Positions 10,919 to 22,830 of a DNA stretch of 64,000 nucleotides are shown piece after piece. The stretch comes from Brasenia schreberi. Taxonomy: Eukaryota > Streptophyta > Magnoliopsida > Nymphaeales > Cabombaceae. How positions within the stretch are numbered: position 1 is the first letter of the stretch; the number at the start of each line of letters is the position of its first letter. The DNA is taken from positions 6,624,001 to 6,688,000 of the forward strand of contig JAYKKT010000064.1 in the NCBI GenBank assembly GCA_036023115.1, in the 5' to 3' direction. A program made the position numbers and the translations under genes. Below the pieces are notes generated by a model that saw nothing but the letters and a program-made list of their open reading frames with translations, was not told where the DNA came from and made no database searches.

Positions 10919-11479
10919 CGGTCACGTTCCGCTTCGCAACGACAGAGAGGACATGACTAAAGGCTAGCATAAGCCTGCTACCAAGAAACCAGAAGGATAT
11001 GATGGTTGGAAAGTTATGCCATCTTGGTGGGGAAGGAAGGGATTTGTACTCCAACTTGCATTCTTCCAAGTTTAAATGGTTGGAAAGTTATGCCATATCA
11101 GCATACACGAATCATTCGGTGTCGTGAATGCCTTGTTCAATATTGTGATTAAATGATCGATTCTTTCAATTTTAGAAGAACCTTGCAAAACAAATAAGAG
11201 TTTTCAATTGAAACTTGAAGAAATTACTGAAAGTTTTATTTTGTCTTCAACAAGCAACTTGTATTCAGATCATCTCACGTGCCAAACGTGTTGACAAACA
11301 AGCCATCAACGGCCACCCTTCAGATTCTTCGACTTGTTTACCCACCCCATCTGTTGCTCAGTTTTCATTTGAAGAGTGAAGTTTTGCAGTCAATGCATTG
11401 GCGGGTTCGGACTCAGAGAGCGACGTTCCTTTTTGCGTGTTTGCTTCACCAAGAAATAGTACAAGGTCTGCACAAAGAG

Positions 11480-11588
11480 CAGTAGCTCACCTGCTAGGAG
11501 GTCGACTCACAAGTTGAAGGTCACGAATACATTGGGCGTACATGATCTGGCCTCGGCCTCACCACTGTATCAAAAGAAGAAAAAAACA
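11480..11588 (+). mobile_element. tRNA-derived SINE
   Basis: AGTAGCTCACCTGCTAGGAGGTCGACTCACAAGTTGAAGG gives an A-box-like start. The 3' part GGCCTCGGCCTCACCACTGTATCAAAAG ends in an A-rich tail. It belongs to the same family as the copies at 4382 and 9010. Confidence 0.75.
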
Positions 11589-11814
11589 TTAGGGTCGCTT
11601 CCCCTCATTTTGGGTTGAAACTCATGTCAGCTTCTGTCAACGATGGTAACTTTGTGTTTATTTTATTTTTTCTTTTTCTTGTGTCACACAAAATTTACAT
11701 ACTAGGGGACACGGCACGAGTCAATAATTGTGTGTACTTGCTGAAAAGATCGTGTCCAAAATCACAAAGAGAGTTTCAATCTTGAATTCTAGCTTTCTAC
11801 TGAGGTATCTAGGT

Positions 11815-12440
11815 AGGGTCGGTTAACGAACTGAGCGAACCGAACACGGGCTTCTCATGTTTGGCTCATGTTCACAAACTATTTGTTGTTTCATCATGGG
11901 CCGAGCTCGAACAGGCCAAGTTTGAACTGGTTTTCTGCTTTTGTGTTGAACTAGTTTGAGCTCATGTTTGTGTTAATTCCTTATAAAAAAATGAAAATTC
12001 CTCATCATTTACAAGTTTTTATTTCTGAAAAGTTTGCAGTGTAAACGGAAAACTCAACAATTTGATTAGCCAATTAGATTGGTTAACAACATAAATGCTT
12101 TTTCTAGTACTAGATAGGGGGTTGGTTACATGATTTTTTTTCTATAAAACTCGATCATATGCCACGCCAGTGGTTAACTCTTTTTATTATGTTTGGGCTC
12201 TCGCATGCATCGTTAAGAGGAGATGTTTTAACGAAATATTCATAATATCGAGAATTCGTGGTAGATAAATGAAAACCTAATGCAACTCTCCTCCTTTATC
12301 CGAGCTTGGCTAAATACCTATAAAAATACTGAATAATTCGTGTTTGGCTACCTGAGTTTATCGAGCTAGCTTGTTACCATCAACCAAAAAAGAACGTGCT
12401 CAACTCGAACCAGGCTGAACCAGGAGCTACTACGTAAGTG
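11815..12440. repeat. Degenerate repeat with a LINE 3'-tail scrap
   Basis: Words such as GAGCTCGAACAGGCC and CAACTCGAACCAGGC recur through this AT-rich stretch, suggesting an old non-autonomous element. At 12095-12190 a diverged LINE 3' end is recognisable on the minus strand (TTTTTCTAGTACTAGATAGG to GTGGTTAACTC). No boundaries could be fixed. Confidence 0.4.
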
Positions 12441-12544
12441 TCCCCCGCTTGTTGGTGATCATGGTGCGTCAGGTTCGATTTGATAACTTGTTTACAATGA
12501 ACTTGTATTTGTTTACCCAAATCTGGTTCATCATATCCTTTTTT

Positions 12545-12650
12545 TCACAATGGGGAGGGAGAAGCCAAGTACATGCCCCAAGTATCGAACTCATGACATG
12601 CATTTCATGAGTCGAGAGGCCTGCCAGGTCAGCAGCAATGGTGCTAGAGC
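12545..12650 (-). mobile_element. tRNA-derived SINE, inverted
   Basis: On the minus strand it reads CTCTAGCACCATTGCTGCTG, then a B-box-like ATGAGTTCGATACTTGG, then CCCTCCCCATTGTGAAAAAA. It therefore has a 5' head, an internal promoter-like box and an A-rich tail. It is head-to-head with the next element. Confidence 0.65.
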
Positions 12651-12666
12651 GTGCGTAAGCAGGAGG

Positions 12667-12775
12667 ACACTCTAGCACCATTGCTACGGGTGGGGAGTTC
12701 GACTCTCACAGGGTGCCTATGTGTGTCGGTGTGTGTTAGGCTTCTAACCCAAAAAAGAAGAGGGGTAAAATTGGT
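12667..12775 (+). mobile_element. tRNA-derived SINE
   Basis: It reads CTCTAGCACCATTGCTACGG, then GGGGAGTTCGACTCTCACAG (B-box-like), then GTTAGGCTTCTAACCCAAAA with an A-rich end. Its first 16 bases are the reverse complement of the head of the neighbouring SINE. Confidence 0.65.
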
Positions 12776-12784
12776 TGCTCTTTT

Positions 12785-12905
12785 TGACAGGAAAGATGAG
12801 ATTAAGCAATACCCTACTCTAGAAGCGCACTCAGGTATTGAACTTCTGACCTTTTGTCAGAGAGTGCAACCCCTCGCTAGTGAGCTACGCCACGGTGGAC
12901 CAACA
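12785..12905 (-). mobile_element. Probable tRNA-derived SINE relic
   Basis: On the minus strand GTGGCGTAGCTCACTAGCGAGG resembles a tRNA A-box region and AGAAGTTCAATACCTG a B-box. There is no clear tail, so this could also be a decayed tRNA pseudogene. Confidence 0.5.
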
Positions 12906-13019
12906 TTGGTTAGAAGTATGGTTTGCGAAATTGCATCGGACTGGTTGAACTCGGAACTGGACCGTTTGGTCCACATATTAGACAGACCTGGAAGAGGACC
13001 GGTTTCGGACCGTTAGACC

Positions 13020-13670
13020 GGCCAGTTGAACAGGCCTACCATGAAATGGTCGACTGCCCGAACAGATAACTAAGCTTTGATTTTCAGGTTAAATTTTTTT
13101 TTTTAAAAATTTGCGGTTCCAAAACCTTCAATATAACGATGCAAGGACTTTTACGGTCATTGTGGGGTTTGTTACGAATAGCTTCTTTTGTTACATTACA
13201 ACTTGACCACTAAAGTTGAGATTGAACCTTGGGTCTAGTAACATGGTCGGTTTGGAATCGAACTAGCGGGTCCAACCGAAACCGAACAGGGTCAGGAACC
13301 CGCTGAAATTGGAATCAAATCCACAGTGAAACCAGAACCAGTTGAAACCGGAAACAGTTAGCCGAGAACTTGAAACTGCAATTGAACCTGCCAGGGCCGG
13401 TTCTGGAACTGATAATTTTATTTAAAAATTATAGAAAAAAATTGAAACCGGCAGTTCCTGGTCCGGTTGGAATCGTTGGATGTCTAGAAATGGCAATGGG
13501 GCAGAATGGAATGGGTTTTCATTGCACATGCACCCGGGTTGCACTAGAAGACTCCTACTAGACCCTGCTCTTCCCCAACCCGCAAGTCTTGTTGATCAAA
13601 TCTTGCACCTGCCCAACACCCACTCCGGTGTAACTCGCACTGCCGCCCCTCACTTTAACCTATAAAAAGT
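13020..13670. repeat. Degenerate GGTTCC/AACCGG-rich repeat
   Basis: Dense AACCGGAAC, GGTTTGGAATC and CCGGTTCTGG words occur on both strands to about 13480. They are followed by GAAATGGCAATGGGGCAGAATGG, which resembles a terminus of plant hAT-type elements, and by CCCAACCCGC/CACCTGCCC. Class inferred only from composition and that motif. Confidence 0.35.
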
Positions 13671-14360
13671 GTTTTCCTTTTAAAGGAACAGCTAATATCA
13701 TATAATTTACATAAAACAAATTATATTAAATAGTATTTTATGCTATTAAATTAATTGTGATTGTATTTATATATTTTTATATATATTATATATATGTATG
13801 TATGTAAATGTAAATATTTATATTTAGTATATACACACATATATATAACATATGTATATATAATACCTTAAACCCAACACAACCTTCCCCCCTAGCCCTG
13901 CTCGATTATAGCTGTATTCCTGGATAGATAGGCATCGAAGCTATCTAAATATCTTTGTTTGTCAAGAATTATAGGATTATCGCTTATACACGCAACTTAA
14001 ATTCAGATGCCTTTTTTTTATCGCATGCTTGGACGTCTATTTTTCTTCTTTAAAAAGCGAATGACTTTGACGGACAGTTAAGCTACTAGATCTACGGGCC
14101 TTTCTTGGATGTGACACCTTTTCTTATTTCAATACAAAAAACTACAGATATTTATCTAAACATTAGCTTTTAATTATACGTTATATATAAAAGGGAAAAA
14201 TATAATAGCTTACCATGTTATAAATTTGTCACATCTCTAAAGAATCTTACGCATGCAATGATTCGTATGTATACTTTTCTCCTTCTCCTTTTGAACTCAA
14301 TCATTTATTTCTGAACCGTTGATATTTTAGAGGATGGCAACCCTATTGGAGTCTCTCTCT
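13671..14360. other. AT-rich, no gene recognised
   Basis: Contains several ATATAT and TGTATG tracts and no coding signal that I can see. Confidence 0.5.

Positions 14361-14396
<36 letters not shown>
14361..14396. repeat. (TA)n microsatellite
   Basis: Uninterrupted AT dinucleotides after a CTCTCTCTC stretch. Confidence 0.9.
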
Positions 14397-14397
<1 letters not shown>

Positions 14398-14789
14398 TCA
14401 ATCTTATGTTTAAACCTATCTAAATATTTTTATTGTTTGATTGATGAGATCAATGACGCGATCAATGAAGGAGATTTGAAATAAAAAATGGATTTTACTG
14501 TTGAGTACAAAAAGTCCAATAATACATTTTTTTAAAATTTAAATCTCTATTATTAATCATATTGATAGGATAGTGAAAATGTTTGACAAGATTTAAGCAT
14601 GAACATGATTGAGCATGAACCTCACTCTCTATTGATAGAGAGATGTGCTAATACACACTTAGGTTTTAACATTAAAATAACTCTCTACCACTTATCTTGA
14701 GAGAGAAATGATTTTGATTTAAACTTCAAAAAACAAAAAATTGTGCTAACGCACATTTATACAAAGCATATGTTAGGTTCTCTTTTTTT

Positions 14790-14895
14790 TTTTGGTTAAA
14801 AGAGAGGTCAAGGCCTAGCATACATACATGCACACCCCGGGAGTCAAACTCCCAGCCAGCAGACCATGACATTGTCCCTCTACAAGGTAAGGTGA
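14790..14895 (-). mobile_element. Probable tRNA-derived SINE
   Basis: On the minus strand the order is GGTCTGCTGGCTGGGAGTTTGACTCCCGG (B-box-like), GTGTGCATGTATGTATGC, GCCTTGACCTCTC and a poly-A-like tail (plus strand TTTTTTTTTT at 14782). That is SINE architecture, of a different subfamily from the copy at 4382. Confidence 0.55.
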
Positions 14896-14898
14896 CAC

Positions 14899-14923
14899 TT
14901 TTCTCTCTCTCTCTCTCTCTCTC

Positions 14924-14985
<62 letters not shown>
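14899..14985. repeat. (CT)n(AT)n compound microsatellite
   Basis: About eleven CT units followed by more than twenty-five AT units. Confidence 0.95.
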
Positions 14986-14989
<4 letters not shown>

Positions 14990-15383
14990 ACTTATATATC
15001 TTCATCCTTTTATTAACAATATCAAAAGTGAAAAATAGAGAATTAAACTAAAAATATTGGTTTATTTTATATTGAATGCATGATATTCAAAATATAAAAT
15101 CAAAGCATTTAGTTTACCACTATCTTTTTCTCTCTCCCTCTCTTCATTTTAGAAAAAGTTGGCGTCATACCAGTTGGTGGAGATTTTTCTCTAGATATTT
15201 ACGCCTTCCGTTCCCACGGATTTAGTGGGATCCAATTTGACCCAAACCGAGATCAGGATCCGGATATTTTCCACCGAAAGAGACCGTCATGCCAAACCTG
15301 GAAAGGCTGTCATGTGGCTCAAAACGGAGGGAAGCCTTAATGAGCCCCAATATCCGCCTCACTACTTTCTGTTCTATGTGCAA

Positions 15384-16280
15384 AAAATATCTCCCCCACC
15401 AAGCGTAAATATCTGCAGAAGAATCTCCACCATTAATTATTGCCAGCAGATCGATCCACACAAAATATCCCAGTCGGCCATGGTTTACCGACTCGGGTCA
15501 CTCCGACTCGGAAGGGATACACCGAGTCATGACCTTGTGCAAACCGGGTTGGGTTCAATCCGTGATTGGGTTCCACTGAACCCATGACCCTCAGGGCCAG
15601 ACTTGACAAATACTGCTTGATTTTGAATTGAAGAGTTTACCCCAAGTTTGGGACTGTTTTTGACCAATGATGTTGTTAACAATAGGGCTGGTAAACAAGT
15701 TATAGCATACATGTACATAAACACCACATATAAATTACATACAAGCCAACCCGACCCAAACATACTTCATATCGAGCTTGTGAAGCTCATGGAGTCGGCT
15801 CATGTTCGATTCGTTTAGATGATAAACTAAACATGAATAAGCTCATCATGGGCTCATCGACCTTACTCATAAATGTGGTCTAGTGAATCAAGCGGCGAGA
15901 CTTGGTCACACCCTCATCAATCTTAAAGCTTAACTCGAGAACCTGACCCAGATAGACCGAACAAGCCATCTGGGGTTCCACTTTGGCTTGATGAAGGAAG
16001 AGTGGAAGCACGAAAGGTTGATGGGTCGAACCCCAACCCGGTTCCGTGCCCGACTCGACCGGGTCAGTGATCGAACCGAACCAACCCAACTAAGGTTGGA
16101 AAAGTGCGTTTTGATGGGTCCCACTGAAGTAGGGAGCAAAAGATAGAAAAGAATGACCGAGTGCCAAGTCAGCAAGTCATAGGGAGATTTTTTCGCTGAC
16201 TAGCGAAAATATCTGCTACTGAATAACGCCAGATATTATCCCCGATGACGTGGCATGGGTGTGACTGAGACGACACGTGT
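15384..16280 (+). promoter_or_regulatory. Evening-element / G-box promoter region of the COR27-like gene
   Basis: Exact evening elements AAAATATCT occur at 15384-15392 and 16206-16214. A CCA1-binding-site sequence (AAAAATCT, minus strand) is at 16185-16192. An ABRE core ACGTGGC is at 16248-16254 and a CACGTG G-box at 16274-16279. The proximal four sit within 100 bases, 125-220 bases upstream of the chosen start codon. In Arabidopsis, COR27 is controlled by evening elements together with ABRE-like motifs under cold and the clock. The match of motif set and gene is seen here; activity is inferred. Confidence 0.65.
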
Positions 16281-16404
16281 AAAGAGATTGCCAGCTGGAG
16301 ACATATTACAGGTTCCTCATTCCTCCCACAGGAATGCGAACATCTTAATCTCTCTCTCTATATGTACGTTTGGGGCTTTTGGTGGAGAGGAATCGGAGAG
16401 CAAA

Positions 16405-19400
16405 ATGCGTTCGAAGAGAGGTGTTGGAAGTTTAGGTGGCTTGGGGAGCGTACCGGTGGCGGAGGGCGATGGTGAGGTGGTGGAGGTGAAGGAGGAGTTG
16501 CCGGTTTGCAGCAGCGAGCCGGAAGGGATGTCGTCGGCGGATATGGATTCGTCATCGGAGGTGACCAACGACGTTTGCGGAGAACTACCACGGAGATCTC
16601 AAGAAACACAAAGCATGGTAATTTCCGGAAAGCGTTTTTGTTTAATTTTCTCTTTAGGCTTTAATTTTGAGGACTATCGTACTTTTAGGTTTTCTGCCTT
16701 TTTTTCCTTCGTTTGCTTGAAGATCTGTTTTTTTGGCAATTCGTGAACTAAATAATTTTTAGTTGTAATATATTTGTGTTCTCCTTTCTCCAGAAACGAT
16801 TTTTGGTTTATTTCGTCAATTAAAGAATGAGTTGGATAAATCTGTTGCGGTTAAGTTTCATTACGCATTTACGGGATGGTTTATACTGAGATTAATTTTC
16901 AAAGTCTTTTAGCTTGTTCGACTCTGGATGCCCAAAAAATGTAGTTGCTGCTTTTGTTGTGTTCATCTTTCTACACGGTGATTGAATCATCCCGATTTTG
17001 ATCTTGGATATGGGGGTTAATTTCTATCTCTTTCTTACGTGCTTAGAGGACGATGATGGTGCTTGTTTTGGCTGGTACCGAAATAAAGCATGTGTTTCAT
17101 GGACCAATTTGCGAAATTTATGTCCTCGTTTTGTTTTCTCGCCTAAATTTTGTAATCTCATATTCCCCAAAACAACTTTGTGTGAAAAAAATTGATCCTT
17201 TAACAAAAAATATTTCAGAGAGATGACTTTGATCTGGGATATCATCCTGTGACAGCGGGTTTTCACAAACTATTCCCACACTGTTTGTATTGTTTCCTTC
17301 TGGGAGGAAGAAAATTCCTTTGAGCGAAACGAAAAGATTTTTTATGTTGGTGTGGAGGGTTATATTTGGTTACGTTGTTTCTGTTATGAGCCTCATGTAA
17401 AGAACACTTGGGACACAGACTGCAGAATCTTTGGGTACCGAGTGGACCGATGAGAAGCACAGCTCATATCTCAATTCCATGGAAGCTTCATTTGTCAGGC
17501 AGCTGCAGAATCAGGAGTTCTTTTCCTCACATCTGCTTAACTGGATGTGCAAAAAAAGAAAAGTTCTTAACCAGGGGTCAGCGCGCTCATCAGTGGGCAG
17601 CACGGCAGTTGTGGGCCAGGTTGAAACTCTGAACCGTCAAAATCTTAAGCTTGTTCGATCATTTTTTTGTTGTTCCTGAAGATTGTAAATGCTCTTCCAG
17701 TTCAAGGTTTTGCAAGAAGGTTGCTGGCAGAGGCTGAATTTTGATAATACTAACATCCAAGGAGATGCTCCAAAGGAATCACAGGAGCTCTTCACTATTC
17801 CTTGGATCAGGCATTTCACTGCAGCTTCATCAAGCAAGGCACAGAAACCGACATCGTTGGGAACATCTGGAAAGGCTTGGTCTCAAGCTGGAAAAGGTCC
17901 CTTGTGTGAATGGAATGAAGGGGTGTCTCATACATCCAAAACCTATCTCAGGCAGATTCCTGGTCATCGATCTCATTGCTGTTTAGAGAAAACTTCTGGC
18001 AACAGTAAGGGTAAGCTTCTTGACATTTTTATTGTGAGGTGTTTAATTCATCTGTCATTTCTATCGGCGTATTCAAAAGAATGAAGTCAAAGATGCTCTA
18101 GGTTGGTAAATTTGAAGGACCAAACAATATTCCTATAGAAATATGGAAAATTCTAGGAGATGGGGCTCACTTGGTTCACTCACTTGGCTCACAAGACTAT
18201 TTAATGAAATATGGAGAACCCAAAAGATGCCCAAGGAATGGATAACCCAAAAGATACCCATATATAAGAACAAGGGAGACATTCAGAATTGTGCGAATTA
18301 TCGAGGTATCAAGTTAATAAACCATACTATTATGAAATTATGGGAAAGAATTATCAAACGGAAGTTAAGACAAGTATCGAGTACAAGAGAGAACTAATTC
18401 AAATTCATGCCCGATAGATCTACTATTGAAACGATTCACCTATTAAGACATCTTATCTAATATTTTAGAGCAAAAAAGAGGAACCTTCACATGCCATTTA
18501 TTAATTTAGAAAAAACTTACGATAGGGTGCCAAGAGATGTTTTGAGAATCTTGGAAGATGAGGTATCCCATTAATATATATAAATCTTATAAGAGACATG
18601 TACGACAATACAAAAAAATACGTAAGAACTCATGAAAGAATGGCAGACTCCTTTGAAATTAAGATTGAGTTACATTAGAGATCAACTTTAAGTCAATATT
18701 TATTTATATTGGTCATTGATGAGTTAAAAAAATATATTCAAGATGAAGTATCTTGGTGTATATTATTTGCAGTGAATGGCTTGTATTAATTACCTATTTC
18801 TATAAAATGTGAAAAATCAGGACGGAACCAATGGGGACATGACTTCACTTATTCCAATTAAGGAGAAATAGCCATCAAGCCTGATGGCCCTCTTGCAAGT
18901 AGTGATACCTTTTAGAGTGTCCATTTTGGGCTTAGTCCACTAAAATGATTTGTTACCATTAGCGGATAATTATCTGTTTTGTTTTCCAACATAATGGAAT
19001 CATATCTGCTGGGTTTCACTCTTCTCTACGATATGTCAGATAAGTATGGTAAATTTCCATTTCCTTAGGTTCTCAGTTTTGTTTGTCTATCATGTCAGAC
19101 CATTTAGTGTTGTCAATCATAATTAGTATGATCAGTCTATGTAGCAAATTCAGGGATTGGGCTCAAAGTAATTTCTATAACTTGCTTGACATAGCTCCTT
19201 GGATGATGTCGAGCGCAATGGCTTTAATCAGCTTGCTTTTCTCTGAACTATGGGCTCGTGTTGACTATTTGACAACAACAACAACAAACAACAACTAAGC
19301 CTTTTCCCATACTAGACGGGGTCGGCTACATGGATTCTTTGTTTCCACAGATCTCTATCGTGTGCCATGTTAGCAGTTAACTCCCAATAAGCTAGATCAT

Positions 19401-22006
19401 TCTTTATTGTTTCTTTCCAACACTTTTGTGGTCATCCTCTACCTCTTTTAATACTTTCCAAATTTAGTTTTTCTAACCTTCTTACAGGTTCTTCTTTTGA
19501 TCTTCTTTCTATATGTCCAAACCATCTTAAACAATGTTCTCTCATTTTATCCTCTATTGGTGCCACTCCTAATTTGTTTCTAATAACCTCATTATGTATA
19601 CGGTCTTTTCTTGTATGACCACTCATCCATCTCAACATCTTCATTTCTGTCACAGACATCTTTTGTACATGTTGATGATTAACTGCCCAACACTCAGAAC
19701 CATAAAACATGGCAGGCCTAACTGCTGCTCTATAATATTTACCTTTTAATTTTAATGGTATCTTCTTATCACAAAGAATACCTGATGCTCCTCTCCATTT
19801 TAACCAACCAGCATTAATTCTATGTGTAACATCTCCATCAATTCTTCCATCACTTTGAAAAATTGACCCTAGGTATTTAAAACTTTCCTTTTGGGGGAAT
19901 GCAATGTGTGCTAATTTTAATTTCTATGTCCTCTGAAGTAGCCAAATGATCAAACTTACATTCCATATATTCTGTCTTTGTTCTACTAAGTCGGAGGCCT
20001 TTGTTTTCTAATGTTTCTCTCCATAGTTCCAATTTTCTATTAACTTTTTCCTTAGACTCCTCCACTAATACAATGTCATCTGCAAATAACATACACCAAG
20101 GTACTTTATCTTGAATATGTTTTGTTAACTCATCCATCACCATTATAAATAAGTATGGACTTAAAGTTGATCCTTGATGTAACCCAATATTAACTTCAAA
20201 GAAGTCTGTCGTTCCTTCATGAGTCCTCACACATGTTTTTGCACCATCATACATGTCTCTTATAAGGTTAATATATGTCAATGGGATACCTCTTTTTTCC
20301 AAAGTTCTCCAAAGAACCTCCCTCGGTACCCTAACATAAGCTTTTTCTAGATCAATAAATATCATGTGAAGGTCTTTCTTTTTTGCTCTAAAATGTTCCA
20401 TAAGACGTCTCAAAAGGTGAATTGCTTCAATAGTAGATCTACCTGGCATAAATCCAAATTGGTTCTCTGCTGTACTTGATACTTGTCTTAACCTACGTTC
20501 GATAATTCTTTCCCATAATTTCATAGTATGACTCATTAACTTATACCTCGATAATTCGCACAATTTTGAATGTCTCTCTTGTTCTTATATACGGGTATAA
20601 GTGTAGTTGCTCTCCATTCCTCGGGCATCTTTTGGTTTTTCCATATTTCATTAAATAGTCTTGTGAGCCAAGTGATTCCTATTTCTCCTAGTATTTTCCA
20701 AACTTCTATAGGAATATTATCTGGTCCTACCGATTTACCACTCTTCATATGTTTAAGAGCCTCTTTGACTTCATTCTTTTGAATACATCGGTAGAAATCG
20801 TGTTGACTATTTGAGCCTGATAAAAACCATGATTTCTTTGTTTGTTGCTGCTGCTGTTATGTATAATCATGTTATCTGATGAAGGATGATTTTGTATTCC
20901 ACCTCTTTTTCGTTCTTTTTTCCGATTCCAATACTAATTTTGAGATTGGTATTGAATACTGATTATATGGATTTCAAGGAACTTCATTTCACGTATGAAT
21001 CTGTCCTTGAAAGCTAATTTATGGCTTATGTCATGAGGCCAGAATTATTGCTTGTTCGATCTCTCAAATTGCAGTTTAGTTTGCTAACTTTTGTGCATTG
21101 TGGGCCTCTAGGTATCCCTGAAAATAATATTCAAGGGATAACTTCAGAGGAACAAACTTTCTTTCCCTTACTTTTGATATCTGATATCCATTCGTTTGTG
21201 GTTGTTGTTGGACAGAGATGTCAGATCAGAATTTTGCAGATGAAGAGAACATAGATGAGAGTTTGGTCAAAAGAACTCGGATGAAAAAGCTACGGAAGAG
21301 GCATATTGTAGCTACAGGTGTTGATCAAGTAATGAATATACCAAAGAGAATCTTTCTATTGTTTGCATTTCATGTCTTTAATCATCAGCTCTTTCCCAAA
21401 CCCAAATGGCATGTTGTTTAAGCACCTACAAGTCCGTATCTTTGAATTGGTGTGGCACTATAGCCACGAGAGAATGCAGTACTTGATAGTGGCCTTTGTG
21501 CCCAAGAACTAAAGCTTGTGGTTCTGTGTTCTGAAATTTGCTCAAGCCTTAGCTTTAACCATTGTAATTTTACTTCCACAAAGTTCATGCTGAAACAGAT
21601 AATATTCATATGAGTTGCCTGAGCTCATAAAACTTGTTCTACTTTGTGGAAGTGTCGACATTGTCGTGGGCTTTGGCCAATAGAATCTTGTTTTTATTCT
21701 GATAGGCGTACTGTGGTTAGGCAGGACCCCTATTTGATGCCAAACCATGACCGAACCCCGGATTTGCCATCATCCTAATCCAGTATGTTATATCTCTTTT
21801 GGGCAATCATGGTCTCTGCTTGTCAACTCATGTCTAGGATATATGAAATCCAGTCTCCAGACTTCCCAAGGATCATGCATGTCTCCTGGTCTGAAGTCAT
21901 GATTATAAAGTTGGTGTCCTATACTGTTTTGCAGGTTGTTCCTTCTCATCAGGTGGAGAATTCCGATGATAGTGCAACACATTTTATTCAAAAGAGGGAG
22001 GCTTGA
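16405..22006 (+). CDS. COR27/COR28-like cold-regulated protein
   Basis: COR27/COR28 are plant nuclear regulators of cold response, circadian timing and light signalling. Five exons join in frame to 302 residues: 16405-16617, 17419-17619, 17701-18010, 21216-21328 and 21935-22006. Exon 2 encodes the family signature [20 protein letters not shown] (about 78-97). Exon 3 gives [14 protein letters not shown] (139-152) and IPWIRHF (171-177). Exon 4 gives SDQNFADEE (244-252) followed by a basic [11 protein letters not shown] stretch. Exon 5 ends [13 protein letters not shown] to QKREA. Donors are GTAATT, GTTGAA (weak), GTAAGC and GTAATG. The frame is open upstream to an ATG at 16255. I chose 16405 because the stretch before it looks like 5' UTR and contains promoter-proximal sequence. 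Intron 3 is 3.2 kb and carries two LINEs in opposite orientation. No coding lesion seen. Family is confident; the exact start is less so. Confidence 0.85.
18068..18800 (+). mobile_element. RTE-type LINE, reverse transcriptase fragment (sense)
   Basis: Translated pieces such as [35 protein letters not shown] and [13 protein letters not shown] match the RT domain of the family, but stops and frameshifts are frequent beyond 18390. The copy lacks both the endonuclease and the 3' end. It lies in intron 3 of the COR27-like gene, in the same orientation as the gene. Confidence 0.85.
19256..20814 (-). mobile_element. RTE-type LINE, 5'-truncated, 17-bp target-site duplication
   Basis: The insert at 19273-20797 (about 1.5 kb) is flanked by perfect repeats TCGTGTTGACTATTTGA at 19256-19272 and 20798-20814. 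On the minus strand it encodes RT from the [16 protein letters not shown] region through the catalytic [10 protein letters not shown] and [12 protein letters not shown] blocks, then the C-terminal [15 protein letters not shown] region, and ends with the GTTGTTG tail. The frame breaks near 19885, where a run of five G is found; the copy at 35762 has four. It lies in COR27-like intron 3, antisense to the gene. Confidence 0.95.
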
Positions 22007-22830
22007 TGTGGATCAAGAATCCGGCGACTGAATTGGAATACTCTTGTTTAAGCAACTAGGCCAGGCTACTTCACTGACAGAATTGGAGAGGTTGAGGTGC
22101 TAATTGTAGGACAAGGTTTACCAGTAGAAGTGTGTTTTGTATATTGAGACAAGGAGTCTCCTGCGGATAGCTATATGTCGCAAATGTGAAACTGATCAGT
22201 TGGTTTGTCAACTGAAACATTAGGAGATGAAAAGAGAGGGCCAACTGGTCTCTGTACATATTCCTGTACTTGACCTTATTTACTGTAGTGTGTGCTTGGC
22301 AGCGTTCAAATTTGCTTCTCGATATTTAGTTTGCTGCTGTTAGAGTTTTGGGTTTTCTTGTTCAATCATTCCTCTAGATTGTCAATTCTGCTGCTTGCTG
22401 TTGTACATAATCTTCATGCTAATCGACACATGGTCCTTTCAACCCGGGGGGACGGCTTTACAGGTGAACAGAGCCAATGAGGAACACATTTGATGGCAGC
22501 AAACGAAGAACTATCTGCCTGTGGTGCATCTCATTAGGCTGTTGCTTGTATACATATCTTGTTTGATTATGTCACAGAGACACTTCTATCAGGGCATTGC
22601 ACCAACTCCGATGCTTTCAACACCTGTACTTTTTCTGTGTCCGATACCTTCGATCTATGCTGAATAATTTTGTGATTTGATCGATGACGAAGAAAGAGAA
22701 CAATTAGATTAGTCCTTAACGACAAGCAAAAGGATTGACCCTTTTTGTGCCAGGACATCCGTGATCTATAAGATGTTAGCTAGAGATAACTTGGTGCGGC
22801 CTATTGACCAATAACTATTTTTTTCTAGTA
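22007..22830. other. 3' flank of the COR27-like gene
   Basis: No more exons are needed after the TGA at 22004-22006. The sequence, with TGTTT/TTGTA-rich parts, probably holds the 3' UTR. No separate gene recognised. Confidence 0.5.

Noticed and set aside
12630..12905. Possible functional tRNA genes
   Set aside because: A- and B-box-like words are present, but no complete cloverleaf with acceptor-stem pairing could be made; the A-rich tails fit SINEs better.
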